DNA of 64,000 nt from Alphaproteobacteria bacterium (GTDB taxonomy: Bacteria; Pseudomonadota; Alphaproteobacteria; CACIAM-22H2): positions 205,323-269,322 of the forward strand of contig JAEULA010000013.1 of the NCBI GenBank assembly GCA_016793165.1. Reading direction: 5' to 3'. The first letter of the stretch is position 1, and each line of letters opens with the position of its first letter. Made by a program: the position numbers and the translations under genes. Under the pieces are notes generated by a model. That model saw nothing but the letters and a program-made list of their open reading frames with translations, did no database searches and was not told where the DNA came from. This document shows, one piece after another, positions 1 through 9,146 of the stretch.

Positions 1-1578
1 GATGCGCTGGCGCTGGCCGCCCGAGAATTCGTGAGGGTAGCGCTCGCGCGCCTGCGCGGGCAGTCCGACCAGGCCGAGGAGGTGCTCGACGCGCGCGCGC
101 GTCTCCGCCTCGCCGTTGGTGATGGCATGGAAGCGCAGCGGCTCGGCGAGGATGTCGCCGACGGTCATGCGCGGGTTCAGGCTCGCATAGGGATCCTGGA
201 AGATCATCTGCAGCCGCCGACGCAGCGGCCGGATCGCGGAGGGCTCGGCGGTGGCGATCTCCGTGCCGGCGAAGCGGATGGAGCCGGTGGTCGGCGCGTG
301 GATGCGCGTGATCAGCCGCGCGACGGTGGACTTGCCGCAACCCGACTCGCCGACGAGGCCGACGGTCTCGCCCTTCAGCACCGTCAGGTCGACCCCGTCC
401 ACCGCATGGACCTTGCGGACCGTGCCGAACAGGCTGGTCCGGCGCAGCGGGAAGTGCTTGGTCAAGCCCGCAAGCTCGAGGATGGGCGCGCCGTCGGCGA
501 TGTCGGTCGCGCCGGCGGAGAATCCGGCCGCGCGGTCGACGGCGAGCGGGGCGGCCTGCGCCTTCACGTCGCCGCGCCCGGGAAGCCGCGCGCCGTCCTG
601 CGTCACCCAGCAGCGCGCCTGGCGGCCGGCGACGACCTCGGCCAGGGCCGGATGCGTCGCGCACCGCGCGACCTTGAACGGGCAGCGCGCGGCGAAGCGG
701 CAGCCGGTCGGCATGTCGAGCGCGTTGGGCGGCGTGCCCTCGATCGCGAGCAGGCGCTTCTCGCCGGCCACGTGCCGGTCCAGGCGCGGCACCGCGTTGA
801 TCAGCGCCCAGGTGTAGGGATGGCGCGGGTCGCTCAGCAGCTGCTCGGTCGGCCCCTCCTCCACCACCTCGCCGCCGTACATGACGATCACGCGGCTGCA
901 GACATTGGCGATGACGCCGAGATCGTGGCTGATCAGCAGGATCGCGGTGCCGAAATCGGCGTTGAGCTCGCGGAGCAGTTCCAGGATCTGCGCCTGGATC
1001 GTCACGTCGAGCGCCGTCGTGGGCTCGTCGGCGATCAGCAGGCCGGGGCTGTTGGCGAAGCCCATCGCCAGCATCACACGCTGGCGCATGCCGCCCGAGA
1101 ACTCGTGCGGGTAGGAGTCGATCGCGCGCTCGGGCGCGCTCACGCCCATGCGGCCCAGCAGCTCGACGGCGCGCGCGCGCGCCTGCTTGCGGTCGAACTT
1201 GCCGTGCACGGCCATCGTCTCGACGAGCTGGCCGGCGATGCGCCGCACCGGATTGAGCGAGGTCATCGGGTCCTGGAAGACCATCGCGATCTCGCCGCCG
1301 CGCAGGCTGCGCAGGCCGGCCGGCGTCAGGTGCAACACGTCCCGGCCGCGAAAGACGACCTCGCCGCCGCCGATACGGCTGTTGTCGTCGAGCAGGCGCA
1401 TGATCGACAGCGCGGTGACGCTCTTGCCCGAGCCCGACTCGCCCACGATGCCCACGGTCTCGCCGGCAGCCACCGAGAAGCTCACGCCATCGACCGCCGT
1501 GACCGTGCCGGCATCCGTATCGAACTGGGTGCGAAGGCCGCGCACCTCGAGGATCGGCTCGCCGTCGCGCCCGGCCAT
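1..1578 (-). CDS. Dipeptide/oligopeptide ABC transporter ATPase, DppD-DppF fusion (partial, cut by window start)
   Basis: Cytoplasmic ATPase that powers peptide import. Two ABC cassettes lie in one chain. The first has Walker A GESGSGKS, signature FSGGMRQRV and Walker [13 protein letters not shown]. The second has Walker A GESGCGKS, and its signature FSGGQRQRI sits at the very window edge, so about 80-100 C-terminal residues are missing. The ATG at 1578 lies 2 bases after the permease stop, making this the last visible gene of a binding protein, permease, permease, ATPase operon. Fusion of the two ATPases is common in alphaproteobacterial Dpp-like systems. The ATPase assignment is secure; the substrate is not. 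Confidence 0.93.
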   Translation of the reverse strand, partial: MAGRDGEPILEVRGLRTQFDTDAGTVTAVDGVSFSVAAGETVGIVGESGSGKSVTALSIMRLLDDNSRIGGGEVVFRGRDVLHLTPAGLRSLRGGEIAMVFQDPMTSLNPVRRIAGQLVETMAVHGKFDRKQARARAVELLGRMGVSAPERAIDSYPHEFSGGMRQRVMLAMGFANSPGLLIADEPTTALDVTIQAQILELLRELNADFGTAILLISHDLGVIANVCSRVIVMYGGEVVEEGPTEQLLSDPRHPYTWALINAVPRLDRHVAGEKRLLAIEGTPPNALDMPTGCRFAARCPFKVARCATHPALAEVVAGRQARCWVTQDGARLPGRGDVKAQAAPLAVDRAAGFSAGATDIADGAPILELAGLTKHFPLRRTSLFGTVRKVHAVDGVDLTVLKGETVGLVGESGCGKSTVARLITRIHAPTTGSIRFAGTEIATAEPSAIRPLRRRLQMIFQDPYASLNPRMTVGDILAEPLRFHAITNGEAETRARVEHLLGLVGLPAQARERYPHEFSGGQRQRI

Positions 1579-1580
1579 GT

Positions 1581-2456
1581 TCAGCGCCGCCGCGACTTCG
1601 GGTCGAGCCAGTCGCGGATCCCGTCGCCGAGGAAGTTGAAGCCGACGACGACGGTGAGGATCGCGATGCCCGGAAAGGTCGCGACCCACCATTGCTCGAC
1701 CAGCTCGCGACCTTCGGAGACCATCTGCCCCCACTCCGGCGTCGGCGGGATGACGCCGAGGCCGAGGAAGCCGAGGCCCGCGAAGGTCAGGATCGCGGTC
1801 CCGACATCGAGTGTCAGGAGCACGATCAGCGGCCCGAGCGCATTGGGGACGATGTGGCGGAACAGGATGCGGCTCGGCCCGAAGCCGAGGACATGCGCCG
1901 CCTCGACGTATTCCTGGTTGCGCTGGACCAGCACCAGGCTGCGCGCGAGACGCGCGAACTTGGGCCACCAGACGACCAGCATGGCGAGGATCGTGTTGGT
2001 GACGCCGATCCCCAGCGCGGCGGCGATCGCCATCGCGAGGATGATCGGCGGGAAGCACATCACCAGGTCGGTGACGCGCATCATCATCTCCTCGACCTTG
2101 CCGCCGACATAGGCGGCGACGCCGCCGATCAGCACGCCGACCAGCCCGCCGATGGCGACGACGGCGATCCCGGCCAGCAGAGAGATCCGCGCGCCGACCA
2201 GAAGCCGCGAGAACACGTCGCGGCCGAGCAGGTCGGTGCCGAGCCAATGCGCCGCCGAGGGCGGCTGCAAGCGCTTGGTCACGTCGACCAGCTCGTAGGG
2301 GTGCGGCGCGAGCCAGGGCGAAAACACGGCAACGAGGAACCAGGCGACCACGATCGCCCCGCCGCCGGCGGCCAGGCCGTAGCGCCGGATCCAGCGCTGC
2401 CGCCGCGCGGCGGCGCGCGCCGAGGGCGACGGCGCGACGGTCGCGACCGCGGTCAT
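1581..2456 (-). CDS. Peptide ABC transporter permease, DppC type
   Basis: Inner-membrane permease of 291 residues. It has an N-terminal membrane segment (about 20-45), the usual periplasmic stretch with GTDLLGRDVFSRL, and a binding-protein-dependent transport domain with an EAA-like loop around VEAAHVLGFGPSRILFRHIV. It ends FLGDGIRDWLDP, typical of DppC/OppC. The ATG at 2456 overlaps the end of the upstream permease by 4 bases, so the two are translationally coupled; this fixes the start although the frame stays open further upstream. It pairs with the DppB-type permease to form the channel. Substrate unknown. Confidence 0.93.
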   Translation of the reverse strand: MTAVATVAPSPSARAAARRQRWIRRYGLAAGGGAIVVAWFLVAVFSPWLAPHPYELVDVTKRLQPPSAAHWLGTDLLGRDVFSRLLVGARISLLAGIAVVAIGGLVGVLIGGVAAYVGGKVEEMMMRVTDLVMCFPPIILAMAIAAALGIGVTNTILAMLVVWWPKFARLARSLVLVQRNQEYVEAAHVLGFGPSRILFRHIVPNALGPLIVLLTLDVGTAILTFAGLGFLGLGVIPPTPEWGQMVSEGRELVEQWWVATFPGIAILTVVVGFNFLGDGIRDWLDPKSRRR

Positions 2457-3466
2457 CGGCGCACCACGCGGGGGTCGATGACGGCGTAGGACAGGTCCAC
2501 GAGCAGGTTGATCACCAGGTAGATCACGGCGACCACGAAGGTGATTCCCATGATTCCGGGGAAGTCGAGCGCGATGGCGCTGCGGAACGTATAGCGGCCG
2601 AGCCCTGGCCAGCTGAAGATCGTCTCGGTCATGACGGCGCCCGACAGCAGGATCGCATAGGCGATGCCGCCGAGGGTCACGACGGGCACCAGCGCGTTCG
2701 GCAGCGCATGCGCGATCACGACGGCGGACTCGCGCAACCCCTTGGCTCGGGCGACTCGCACGTAGTCCTGCGACAGCGCCTCGAGCATGCTCGCGCGCAC
2801 CGTGCGCGTGAGCAGGCCGACGATCGAGGCCGCCAGCACGATCGACGGCAGCACCAGATGCGCCGCCGCGTTCCAGAACGTCTCCCAGTTGCCGTCGCGC
2901 GCGCTGTCGATCAGGAACAGCCCCGACCATTTGCTGGGCGGCAGGGCGGAGACGTCGAGGCGGCCGGGGCCGGGTGCGATCTGCAACCCGCCGTAGAAGA
3001 CGGCGAGGACGATGAACGCCAGCCAGAACGTCGGCGCCGACACGCCGATCAGGGATACCAGCCGTGCGACATGGTCGATCAGCGTGTCGCGCTTCACCGC
3101 GGCGAGGACGCCCAGGGGGATGGAGATGACCAGCGCGAGGATGAACGCGATCGTGGCGAGCTCGATCGTAGCCGGCGCGTACTGCACGATGTCGTCGAGC
3201 ACCGGCCGCTGCGTCGAAATCGAGGTGCCGAAGTCGCCCTGGGACAGGCCCTTCAGGAAGATGAGGTACTGCTGCCAGATCGGCAGGTCGAGCCCCCACT
3301 TCTTGCGATAGGAGGCGACGAGGTCCTTGTCGGCCGCCTGCATGTCGCCGAGCTGCGCGAGGATCGGGTCCGCGGGCACCTGGGTGGCGATCAGGAAGAC
3401 GATCAGGGTCGACAGCACGACCATGACGGCCATGGCGGCCAGACGCGAGGCGATATAGCGGAACAT
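2453..3466 (-). CDS. Peptide ABC transporter permease, DppB type
   Basis: Inner-membrane permease of 337 residues starting MFRYIASRLAAM, the characteristic DppB/OppB start with an immediate membrane helix. It has about six membrane segments. The cytoplasmic coupling loop YVRVARAKGLRESAVVIAHA contains the EAA-type motif that docks to the ATPase. The end NLLVDLSYAVIDPRVV is also typical of the family. It overlaps the DppC-type gene by 4 bases. A spacer of 135 bases with inverted repeats separates it from the binding-protein gene upstream. Confidence 0.94.
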   Translation of the reverse strand: MFRYIASRLAAMAVMVVLSTLIVFLIATQVPADPILAQLGDMQAADKDLVASYRKKWGLDLPIWQQYLIFLKGLSQGDFGTSISTQRPVLDDIVQYAPATIELATIAFILALVISIPLGVLAAVKRDTLIDHVARLVSLIGVSAPTFWLAFIVLAVFYGGLQIAPGPGRLDVSALPPSKWSGLFLIDSARDGNWETFWNAAAHLVLPSIVLAASIVGLLTRTVRASMLEALSQDYVRVARAKGLRESAVVIAHALPNALVPVVTLGGIAYAILLSGAVMTETIFSWPGLGRYTFRSAIALDFPGIMGITFVVAVIYLVINLLVDLSYAVIDPRVVRR

Positions 3467-3509
3467 CGTCGTGCTAGCGGCTGAGCCCTCTCCCCGACCC
3501 TCTCCCGAT

Positions 3510-3578
3510 CGCTTCGCTCCGACGGAGGGGGCTCGACCGCACGCAGCCTGTCGAACCGCCCTCCCCCCGAGCGAAGCG
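3510..3578. repeat. Inverted repeat in the binding protein/permease spacer
   Basis: The 135-base spacer between the binding-protein gene and the DppB-type gene holds an exact 10-base inverted repeat, CGCTTCGCTC at 3510-3519 and GAGCGAAGCG at 3569-3578. It is flanked by C-rich and G-rich tracts that can also pair imperfectly. There is no T-run. A hairpin here could protect or partly terminate the mRNA so that the binding protein is made in excess; that role is an inference from known opp/mal-type operons. Confidence 0.45.
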
Positions 3579-3601
3579 GACCGGGGCCGGGCGGGTCACC
3601 G

Positions 3602-5206
3602 TCATGCCGGCTCGATGCGCTCCATCTCGACGTACCAGCCCGCCGCCGTCACGTTGAAGTTCTTGATCGTGTTGCGCACGGCGATCCGATAGATCGGCTG
3701 CAGCAGGATGATGTAGTTGGCGTTGTCGACCAACGCCTGCTGGTACTGTTTGTAGAGCTGGATCTGCTTGGCCTGGTCCTGCTCCGCGCCCGCCGCCTTC
3801 ACGAGGTCGCGCAGCGACTGCGGCACGTCCCAGTGCACACGCTTGGCGACGCGCTCGATCGAGGCCGACGCCCAGAGATCCGTCTCCGGAGAGGGCGGGT
3901 TCCAGAAAGTGATGACCGATTGGGTGCGCCCGCCGTTGTACTGCGTGCGCAGGTTCACCGGATCGAGCGGCTTGAGGTTGGCCTTGATGCCGACGCGCGC
4001 GAGATCCGACTGCACCTTCTGCGCGATGACTTGGTAGTTCGAACCGACGATCGCCGCGTTGGTGATCGACAGGTCGAACTCGAAGCCGTTGGGGAGGCCG
4101 GCCTGCTGCAGGAAGGACTTCGCCTTGTCGAGATCCTGCCTGTAGCCGAACTCCTTCGTCATCTCCGCGGTCGTGCCGCCCGCGCCGATCGGCAGGAAGG
4201 ACGGCGGGCGGACGGCAAAGCCGCCGACCAGCCCGCTGATGATCCCGTCGTAGTCGATGGCATATGCCACCGCCTGGCGCGCCTCACGCTTGGCCAGCGC
4301 CGGATTGAACTCGGCGTTGCTGGTCAGCGTCATGTAGACGTAGTCGAGGCTCGTCGTCGACTCGAGGCGGACGTTGGCGTCGCCCTTGACCGAGTCCAGC
4401 TGCTCGGCCGTCAGGTTGAACGCCGCGTCGATGTCGCCGCGCCGCACCGCGAGCAGCTGCGCCGCACCGTCGGCGATGTGGCGGATCACGACGCGCTCGA
4501 ACGGCGCCTTGCCGCCCCACCAGTGGTCGTTGCGCACCAGCGTGACGGCGGTATTGCGCTCCCAGGACACCATGCGATAGGCGGCGGTGCCCGCGGAATT
4601 CGAATTCAGGAACTGCGTCGCCTTGTCCGCCGTGTTGGCGCTCGCGTCGGAGACGCCGCCGTTCGCGGACACGATCTTCTTCGAATAGATCGCGAAGGCC
4701 GGCGCGGCGCAGTTGATCAGCAGCGGCGACGCCGGGTCCTTCATCACCAGGTCGACGGTGTGCGCGTCGACGATCTCGACCTTCTCGAGGTTCGATGCGT
4801 AGACGCCCGGCTGGTCCTTCAGGTTGACCAGGCGGTCCAACGAGAACTTCACGTCCTCGGCCGTGAACGGCGAGCCGTCCCAGAACTTGACGCCCTGGCG
4901 CAGGGTGAAGCGCCACGATTTGCCGCCGTTCACGCGCTCCCACTTGGTCGCGAGCATCGGGCGCACGTTGACGTAGTCGCCCGCCTCCTGCGTCACCAGC
5001 GTCTCGTAGACGTTGCCGTTGGTGAGCGGCGGCGAGTAGTCCGCCATGCGGCCCGGGTCGTAGTTGCGGCCGTCGCTGATGTCCATGCCGATGACCAGCA
5101 CGCTCTTGCGGCCCTGGGCCAGCGCCGGGCCGGCCGCCGCGAGCGCGCCGGTCGCCGCGGACCCGGCCAAGAGCAGCCGGCGCGACAGCATGATTGCCTG
5201 CATCAT
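3602..5206 (-). CDS. Peptide ABC transporter substrate-binding protein (SBP family 5)
   Basis: Periplasmic solute-binding protein of 534 residues. The N-terminus has a twin-arginine-like signal, LSRRLLLAGSAATGALAAAG, ending in ALAQG, so export is probably by Tat or Sec. The mature part carries family 5 marks: YSPPLTNGNVYETLVT, then VNGGKSWRFTLRQGVKFWDGSPFTAEDVKFSLDR split over the fold, and REARQAVAYAIDYDGI. Start is ATG 5206 (MMQAIML) with GGGGGAAACG just upstream; the frame is open further upstream, but that part overlaps the divergent plus-strand lipid gene region. First gene of the operon that runs off the left edge. Ligand not deducible. Confidence 0.93.
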   Translation of the reverse strand: MMQAIMLSRRLLLAGSAATGALAAAGPALAQGRKSVLVIGMDISDGRNYDPGRMADYSPPLTNGNVYETLVTQEAGDYVNVRPMLATKWERVNGGKSWRFTLRQGVKFWDGSPFTAEDVKFSLDRLVNLKDQPGVYASNLEKVEIVDAHTVDLVMKDPASPLLINCAAPAFAIYSKKIVSANGGVSDASANTADKATQFLNSNSAGTAAYRMVSWERNTAVTLVRNDHWWGGKAPFERVVIRHIADGAAQLLAVRRGDIDAAFNLTAEQLDSVKGDANVRLESTTSLDYVYMTLTSNAEFNPALAKREARQAVAYAIDYDGIISGLVGGFAVRPPSFLPIGAGGTTAEMTKEFGYRQDLDKAKSFLQQAGLPNGFEFDLSITNAAIVGSNYQVIAQKVQSDLARVGIKANLKPLDPVNLRTQYNGGRTQSVITFWNPPSPETDLWASASIERVAKRVHWDVPQSLRDLVKAAGAEQDQAKQIQLYKQYQQALVDNANYIILLQPIYRIAVRNTIKNFNVTAAGWYVEMERIEPA

Positions 5207-5443
5207 CGTTTCCCCCGATCGATTGGGCCGGCGTGGCGCCAGGGCATGGCGCGACGCGGCGGACGTCGACACGCTGGCACACGCTCCCGCCGCGAGGCAA
5301 GGCGAGCGGCCGTCCCGCCCGCCGCCCGCCCGCCTCCGCCGCGCGGTGGCCGAACGAAGACCGCAGTGGCCGTGCAGGCTTGATTGCGCTGGCTTCGCGG
5401 CGGGCTCATGCGCAAGCTCGTTGTCCCGACGAAGTCGATGGAC

Positions 5444-6055
5444 ATGACGCTCTACGATCTCAAGCCCCGGTTCCAGGCGCTGCTGCGCCCCCTGGTTGCC
5501 GCCCTGGCCGCGCGCGGCGTCACCGCCAACCAGGTCACGCTGGCCGCGGCGGCCCTGTCGGTCGCGCTGGGCGTCGCCCTGGCATGGGCGCCCGAGCGGC
5601 GCGGGCTGTTCCTGCTCGTGCCAGCCTGGCTGTTCCTGCGCATGGCGCTCAATGCCGTCGACGGCATGCTCGCGCGCGAGCACGGGCAGAAGTCGTCGCT
5701 CGGCGCTTATCTGAACGAGCTCACCGACGTCGTCGCCGACGCCGCGCTCTACCTTCCCTTCGCGCTGGTCGCGCCCTTCGCGCCAGCGGCCGTGGTGGTG
5801 GTCGTGCTGCTCGCCGCGCTGAGCGAGTTCGCCGGCGCCCTCGGCCCCGCGCTTGGCGCGACGCGGCGCTACGACGGGCCGCTGGGCAAGAGCGACCGCG
5901 CCCTCGTCTTCGGCGCGCTGGGGCTCGCCGTGGGCACCGGAGCCGCGCTGCCCGCGTGGCTCGCCTGGCTGATGCCCGCGCTCGCCGTCGCGCTGATGAT
6001 GACGATCCACCGGCGCGTGCGCGGCGGCCTCGCCGAGCTTGCGAACCGGAAATGA
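5444..6055 (+). CDS. ynbA: CDP-alcohol phosphatidyltransferase family protein, YnbA-like
   Basis: Membrane enzyme of 203 residues expected to displace CMP from a CDP-activated lipid by an alcohol. The start MTLYDLKPRFQALLRP matches what I recall of E. coli YnbA, which decides for ATG 5444 over upstream ATGs at 5384, 5408 and 5438. The family signature region reads NAVDGMLAREHGQ, then SSLGAYLNELTDVVAD. Compared with the general pattern D-x2-D-G-x2-A-R-x8-G-x3-D-x3-D, the first and third Asp are Asn, which I believe is typical of the YnbA branch. About five to six membrane helices. First gene of a six-gene lipid operon; its stop overlaps an ATG of the next frame. Confidence 0.88.
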   Translation: MTLYDLKPRFQALLRPLVAALAARGVTANQVTLAAAALSVALGVALAWAPERRGLFLLVPAWLFLRMALNAVDGMLAREHGQKSSLGAYLNELTDVVADAALYLPFALVAPFAPAAVVVVVLLAALSEFAGALGPALGATRRYDGPLGKSDRALVFGALGLAVGTGAALPAWLAWLMPALAVALMMTIHRRVRGGLAELANRK

Positions 6056-6078
6056 CGCCGGCCACGAGGACGAACGCG

Positions 6079-7830
6079 ATGCGAACGCAGGAAGACCGCA
6101 GCTTCCAGACCCATGACGGCCAGAGCCTGTTCTACCGCCACTGGCCGGCATCGAGCGCCACGCCGCGCGGCGCGATCCTGCTCTTCCACCGCGGCCACGA
6201 GCATTCGGGGCGGATCGCCCATCTCGCCGACGAGCTCGACCTGCCGGAGTTCAGCATCTTCGCCTGGGATGCGCGCGGCCACGGGCTGTCGCCCGGGGTG
6301 CGCGGCTTCAGCCCCGGGGTCGAGACCTCGATCCGCGACGTGCAGACCTTCGTCGACCACATCGTCGCGAGCCACGGCTTCGCCGTCGAGGACATGGCGG
6401 TGATCGCGCAGAGCGTCGGCGCGGTTCTCGTCAGCGGCTGGGTGCACGACTACGCGCCTCGCATCCGCTGCCAGGTCCTCGCCTCCCCGGCCTTCAAGGT
6501 GAAGCTCTACGTCCCCTTCGCCCGGCCCGGCCTGAAGCTGCTGCATCGCCTGCGCGGCGATTTCTTCGTCAACAGCTACGTCAAGGCGAAGGTCCTCACC
6601 CACGATCCCGCGCGCGTCGCCTCCTACGACGCCGATCCGATGATCACGCGGCCGATCTCGGTCAACATGCTGCTCGGCCTCTACGAGACCGCCGCGCGCG
6701 TCGTCGGCGACGCGCGGGCCATCAACGTCCCCACGCAGCTGTTCGTCTCGGGCAGCGACTGGGTCGTCCATCACGGCCCGCAGCACGAGTTCTTCGTCAA
6801 TCTCGGCACGCCGCTGAAGGAGCGCCACATCCTGCCCGGCTTCTTCCACGACACGCTGGGAGAGCGCGATCGCGCGCCGGTCGTGGCGAAGATCCGCGAC
6901 TTCATCCAGGCGCGCTTCGCGGCACCGCTGCATCGGCCCGATCTCCTCGAGGCGGACCACTGGGGCTATACGCGCGACGAGGCGGACCGGCTCGCGAGCC
7001 CGCTGCCCCTCGCCTCGCCGCGCGGCCTCTACTGGGCAAGCGTGCGCGCGAACATGCGGCTCGGAGGCCTGCTCTCGACGGGCGTGCGCCTCGGCCACGA
7101 GACCGGCTTCGACTCGGGCTCGACGCTCGACTACGTCTATCGCAACGTCGCCGACGGCATCGGGCCGCTCGGCCGGCTCATCGACCGCCAGTATCTCGAT
7201 TCGATCGGCTGGCGCGGGATCCGCCAGCGCAAGCTCCATGTCGAGGAGCTCGTCCGCCTGGCGATGGGCCAGCTGCGCCAGGCCGGCGTCCCGGTCCATC
7301 TCGTCGACATCGCCGCCGGCCATGGCCGCTACGCGCTGGAGGCGCTCGACGGCACGCGCGACCGTCCGGACTCGGTGCTGCTGCGCGACTACAGCGACAT
7401 CAACGTCGCCGCCGGCCAGCGCCTGATCGCCGAGAAAGGGCGCGCCGACATCGCGCGCTTCGTCAAGGGCGACGCCTTCGATCGCGACGATCTCGCGGCG
7501 ATCGCACCGCGCCCGACGCTCGGCATCGTCTCGGGCCTGTACGAGCTCTTCCCCGACAACGCGATGATCCGCCGCTCGCTCGCCGGGCTCGCCGCCGCGA
7601 TGCCGGCGGGCGCACGGCTCGTCTACACCGGCCAGCCCTGGCATCCGCAGCTCGAGCTGATCGCGCGCGCGCTGACCAGCCATCGCCAGGGCCAGGCCTG
7701 GGTGATGCGCCGGCGGACGCAGGCCGAGATGGACGCCCTCGTCGCGGCCGCGGGATTCCGCAAGATCACGCAGCGCATCGACCGGTGGGGCATCTTCACC
7801 GTGTCGCTCGCCGAGCGGCGCGCCGGATGA
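6079..7830 (+). CDS. ynbC: Alpha/beta hydrolase fused to SAM-dependent methyltransferase, YnbC-like
   Basis: A 583-residue two-domain protein. Residues about 1-290 are an alpha/beta hydrolase of the monoacylglycerol-lipase type: LLFHRGHEHSGR oxyanion region, nucleophile Ser112 in IAQSVGA (first Gly of GxSxG replaced by Ala), and a late His in GFFHDTLGER. Residues about 390-583 are a class I methyltransferase with motif I VDIAAGHGRY near residue 410. The same fusion occurs in E. coli YnbC. GAGGA at 6066-6070 supports ATG 6079; an ATG at 6052 overlapping the ynbA stop is the alternative. The substrate is presumably a lipid intermediate of this operon. Confidence 0.88.
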   Translation: MRTQEDRSFQTHDGQSLFYRHWPASSATPRGAILLFHRGHEHSGRIAHLADELDLPEFSIFAWDARGHGLSPGVRGFSPGVETSIRDVQTFVDHIVASHGFAVEDMAVIAQSVGAVLVSGWVHDYAPRIRCQVLASPAFKVKLYVPFARPGLKLLHRLRGDFFVNSYVKAKVLTHDPARVASYDADPMITRPISVNMLLGLYETAARVVGDARAINVPTQLFVSGSDWVVHHGPQHEFFVNLGTPLKERHILPGFFHDTLGERDRAPVVAKIRDFIQARFAAPLHRPDLLEADHWGYTRDEADRLASPLPLASPRGLYWASVRANMRLGGLLSTGVRLGHETGFDSGSTLDYVYRNVADGIGPLGRLIDRQYLDSIGWRGIRQRKLHVEELVRLAMGQLRQAGVPVHLVDIAAGHGRYALEALDGTRDRPDSVLLRDYSDINVAAGQRLIAEKGRADIARFVKGDAFDRDDLAAIAPRPTLGIVSGLYELFPDNAMIRRSLAGLAAAMPAGARLVYTGQPWHPQLELIARALTSHRQGQAWVMRRRTQAEMDALVAAAGFRKITQRIDRWGIFTVSLAERRAG

Positions 7831-9146
7831 GCCAGGCCGCCGCGATGCCGCCGCCGCGGCCGATTCGCGAGGCCGCGATCGCGCTGGCGGCGCTGGGCGC
7901 GTTCTTCTACCTCAGCTACGGCCTCGCCAATTGGCTGGCGAGCCGGCGCACCGACGTGCCCTCGATCGTCTTCGACTGGGAGGGCGTGGTGCCCTTCCTC
8001 GCCTGGACGATCCTGCCCTACTGGACGACCAACGCCTTCTACGCCGTATCCCTGTTCCTGTGCCGGACGCGCGACGAGCTCGCGACCCTCGTCCGCCGGC
8101 TCGCCACGACGCAGATCGTCGCCGTCGCATGCTTCATCCTGTTTCCGCTGCGCTTCAGCTTCGCGCGTCCGCCCGCCGACGGCTTCGCCGGTTTCATGTT
8201 CGACGCGCTGGCCAGCTTCGACAAGCCGTTCAATCAGGCGCCGTCGCTGCACATCGCGCTCACGATCGTGCTCTGGGTCCACTACGTGCGCCATCTCCCG
8301 CGCTGGGGCGGCGCCCTGCTCGGGCTGTGGTTCTCGCTCGTCCTCGTCTCCGTGCTTACGACCTACCAGCACCACTTCATCGACATCCCCACGGGCGCGC
8401 TGCTCGGCTGGCTGGCGATCTGGCTGTGGCCCGACGAAGGCGGCTCGCCGCTGGGCGCGTGGAACCTCAGCCGCGAGCCGAAGCGACGGCGCCTCGCGCT
8501 GCGCTACGGCCTCGGCGCCCTCGTCCTGGCCGCCCTCGCCTCGCTCGGCGGCGGCCTCGCCCTGCTGCTGCTGTGGCCGGCACTCGCATGCGCGCTGGTG
8601 GCGCTCGCCTATCTCGGCCTCGGGCCCGGCGCCTTCCAGAAGGATGTCGACGGCCGCCTGAGCCTCGCGGCGAGCTGGCTGTTCGCCCCGTATCTGGCGG
8701 CCGCATCGCTCAACGCATGGCTGTGGACGCGCCGGGACCGCGCGGCCGGGCTCGTCGCCGACGGCGTCGCGATCGGCCCGCTGCCCCGCCGCGGCGAGCC
8801 GGGCGCCGGCACGCTCGTCGATCTCTGCGCCGAGTTGCCGGCGCCGGCGCAGGGCTGGCGCGTCCACGCCCTGCCGGCCCTCGACCTCGTGCCCGTGCCG
8901 CCGGCGATCGCGCTCGAGGCGGCCGACCGCATCGAGCGGGCGCGCCGCCGCGGGCCCGTGCGCGTCAGCTGCGCGCTCGGCTACGGCCGCAGCGCCACGG
9001 CGGTCGGGATCTGGCTGCTGCACACCGGGCGCGCCGCGACGCCGGGCGACGCCGTCGCGATGGTCCGCAAGGCGCGGCCGCGCGCCGTCGTCGGCGAGTC
9101 CGAGCTCTCGGCCATCCTCGCCGCGACTGCGGCACCGCGCCCGTGA
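7827..9146 (+). CDS. ynbD: PAP2 phosphatase fused to dual-specificity-type phosphatase, YnbD-like
   Basis: Membrane protein of 439 residues. The N-terminal half is a PAP2/lipid phosphatase with several helices, the APSLHIA motif (His142) and a final YQHHFIDIPTG motif (His182 or 183, Asp186). The C-terminal part is a cysteine-phosphatase loop, SCALGYGRSA, with Cys382 and Arg388 in a C-x5-R arrangement; the usual His before Cys is Ser. This PAP2 plus DSP architecture is that of YnbD. Its ATG overlaps the ynbC stop (ATGA). It probably removes phosphate from lipid or lipid-headgroup intermediates of the operon product. Confidence 0.88.
   Translation: MSQAAAMPPPRPIREAAIALAALGAFFYLSYGLANWLASRRTDVPSIVFDWEGVVPFLAWTILPYWTTNAFYAVSLFLCRTRDELATLVRRLATTQIVAVACFILFPLRFSFARPPADGFAGFMFDALASFDKPFNQAPSLHIALTIVLWVHYVRHLPRWGGALLGLWFSLVLVSVLTTYQHHFIDIPTGALLGWLAIWLWPDEGGSPLGAWNLSREPKRRRLALRYGLGALVLAALASLGGGLALLLLWPALACALVALAYLGLGPGAFQKDVDGRLSLAASWLFAPYLAAASLNAWLWTRRDRAAGLVADGVAIGPLPRRGEPGAGTLVDLCAELPAPAQGWRVHALPALDLVPVPPAIALEAADRIERARRRGPVRVSCALGYGRSATAVGIWLLHTGRAATPGDAVAMVRKARPRAVVGESELSAILAATAAPRP

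Noticed and set aside
31..2112. Long plus-strand open frames opposite the ABC transporter genes
   Set aside because: They are antisense to secure transporter genes, and their products are Arg/Asp-rich low complexity typical of shadow frames in GC-rich DNA.
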